Shown here: piece by piece, positions 13,563 to 13,782 of the stretch
Position numbering within the stretch: the stretch's first letter is position 1
Layout of the letters: each line of letters starts with the position of its first letter
Assembly (NCBI GenBank): GCA_964647785.1
Contig: CAZYJD010000053.1
Location: 1 to 13,782, forward strand
DNA: 13,782 nucleotides
Direction of reading: 5' to 3'
DNA from: CAZYJD01 sp964647785
GTDB taxonomy: Bacteria > Bacteroidota > Bacteroidia > NS11-12g > UBA9320
Position numbers and translations under genes: made by a program
Notes under the pieces: generated by a model
The model's input: only the letters and a program-made list of their open reading frames with translations
Database searches by the model: none
Told to the model about the DNA's origin: nothing

Positions 13563-13782
13563 ATGTCATCGGCAACTCATCTGATACGAACCTTGAGAAC
13601 CAACTTACTTTTCATCATTGCGCTTTTGACATGGAGCAACAACACCTATGGTCAAAATCGAGAACTCTACTTTCTTCAATTCGATCAGAAAGACTACGCG
13701 CTTGCTGAAGATCAGCTGCCCATTCATCGCGAAAGCAGGGCGTTAAGAGGCATTCAAACAGACAGCTTGGACTACCCGATTC
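13563..13782 (+). CDS. Secreted protein, probable S8 (subtilisin-like) peptidase N-terminus, truncated by window edge
   Basis: 73 codons are visible before the right edge, with no stop. The start MSSATHLIRTLRTN is followed by a hydrophobic core LLFIIALLTW and a c-region ending NNTYG, with likely signal peptidase cleavage before Gln31. The following ELYFLQFDQKDY, then RESRALRGIQTDSLDYPI (57-73), resembles the propeptide start of Bacteroidota S8 serine peptidases. Those typically run Y-x-V-x-F-x-DK ... RAIxRR ... I-x-x-D-x-x-D-x-P-V. The catalytic Asp/His/Ser would lie beyond the window, so the family call is only probable. The frame below 13563 was judged from its signal peptide, since no other ATG in this frame fits. 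The bases GCAGG stand just before the ATG and could be a weak ribosome-binding site. Confidence 0.6.
   Translation, partial: MSSATHLIRTLRTNLLFIIALLTWSNNTYGQNRELYFLQFDQKDYALAEDQLPIHRESRALRGIQTDSLDYPI

Noticed and set aside
1..13782. Defence, toxin-antitoxin, phage or mobile element content
   Set aside because: Every convincing frame belongs to metabolism, transport, envelope or unknown lipoprotein families. No transposase, integrase, nuclease, terminal repeat or tRNA target was seen.

Overview
The window is chromosomal DNA of a member of the Bacteroidota, probably Flavobacteriales or a near relative. The evidence is the TRL-like protein, the SpoIIM / DUF4129 / DUF4350 / RDD membrane cluster, lipoproteins of the family's usual type, and a run of promoters of the Bacteroidota form TAnnTTTG. 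Coding density is high, gaps are short, and several gene pairs overlap by 1, 4 or 8 bases. I see no transposase, integrase, phage gene, CRISPR array, tRNA or rRNA, so this looks like core genome rather than an island.

Layout. Positions 1-285 hold the end of a TRL-like gene and its strong intrinsic terminator. A small predicted lipoprotein follows (295-870) and converges on a minus-strand cluster. That cluster reads SpoIIM-type membrane protein (2816-4615), DUF4129 (2166-2819), DUF4350 (944-2173), with an RDD protein (4646-5386) divergent from its head. Such genes usually sit beside a MoxR AAA+ ATPase and a DUF58 protein, and neither is present here. The SpoIIM protein carries a second polytopic membrane region of about 270 residues.

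Positions 5488-8777 hold four minus-strand genes that mostly look separately transcribed: glmM (amino-sugar and cell-wall precursor synthesis), a 66-residue Cys-containing membrane protein, an orphan MacB/LolD-type ABC ATPase, and a methyltransferase-like protein with hydrophobic C-terminal segments.

Positions 8943-11080 hold a plus-strand pair overlapping by one base: a cystathionine beta-synthase and a BtuF-like metal/cobalamin receptor with no signal peptide. It converges on a minus-strand folD-queE pair (11108-12585). CBS and FolD both feed the homocysteine/one-carbon node, and QueE works in queuosine synthesis. The right end has a lipoprotein (12686-13375) and the secreted start of a probable subtilisin-like S8 peptidase, cut by the window edge.

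Most notable pattern: seven genes on both strands carry TAnnTTTG (one with a single mismatch) ending 4 nt, or once 5 nt, before the ATG. If the start point lies at its usual distance from this box, their mRNAs would be leaderless or nearly so. The same pattern fixes the start codons of several genes. I found no clear new defence or mobile system. The best candidates for novelty are this promoter layout, the SpoIIM fusion, the cytoplasmic receptor coupled to CBS, and a G-quadruplex-capable tract upstream of CBS.
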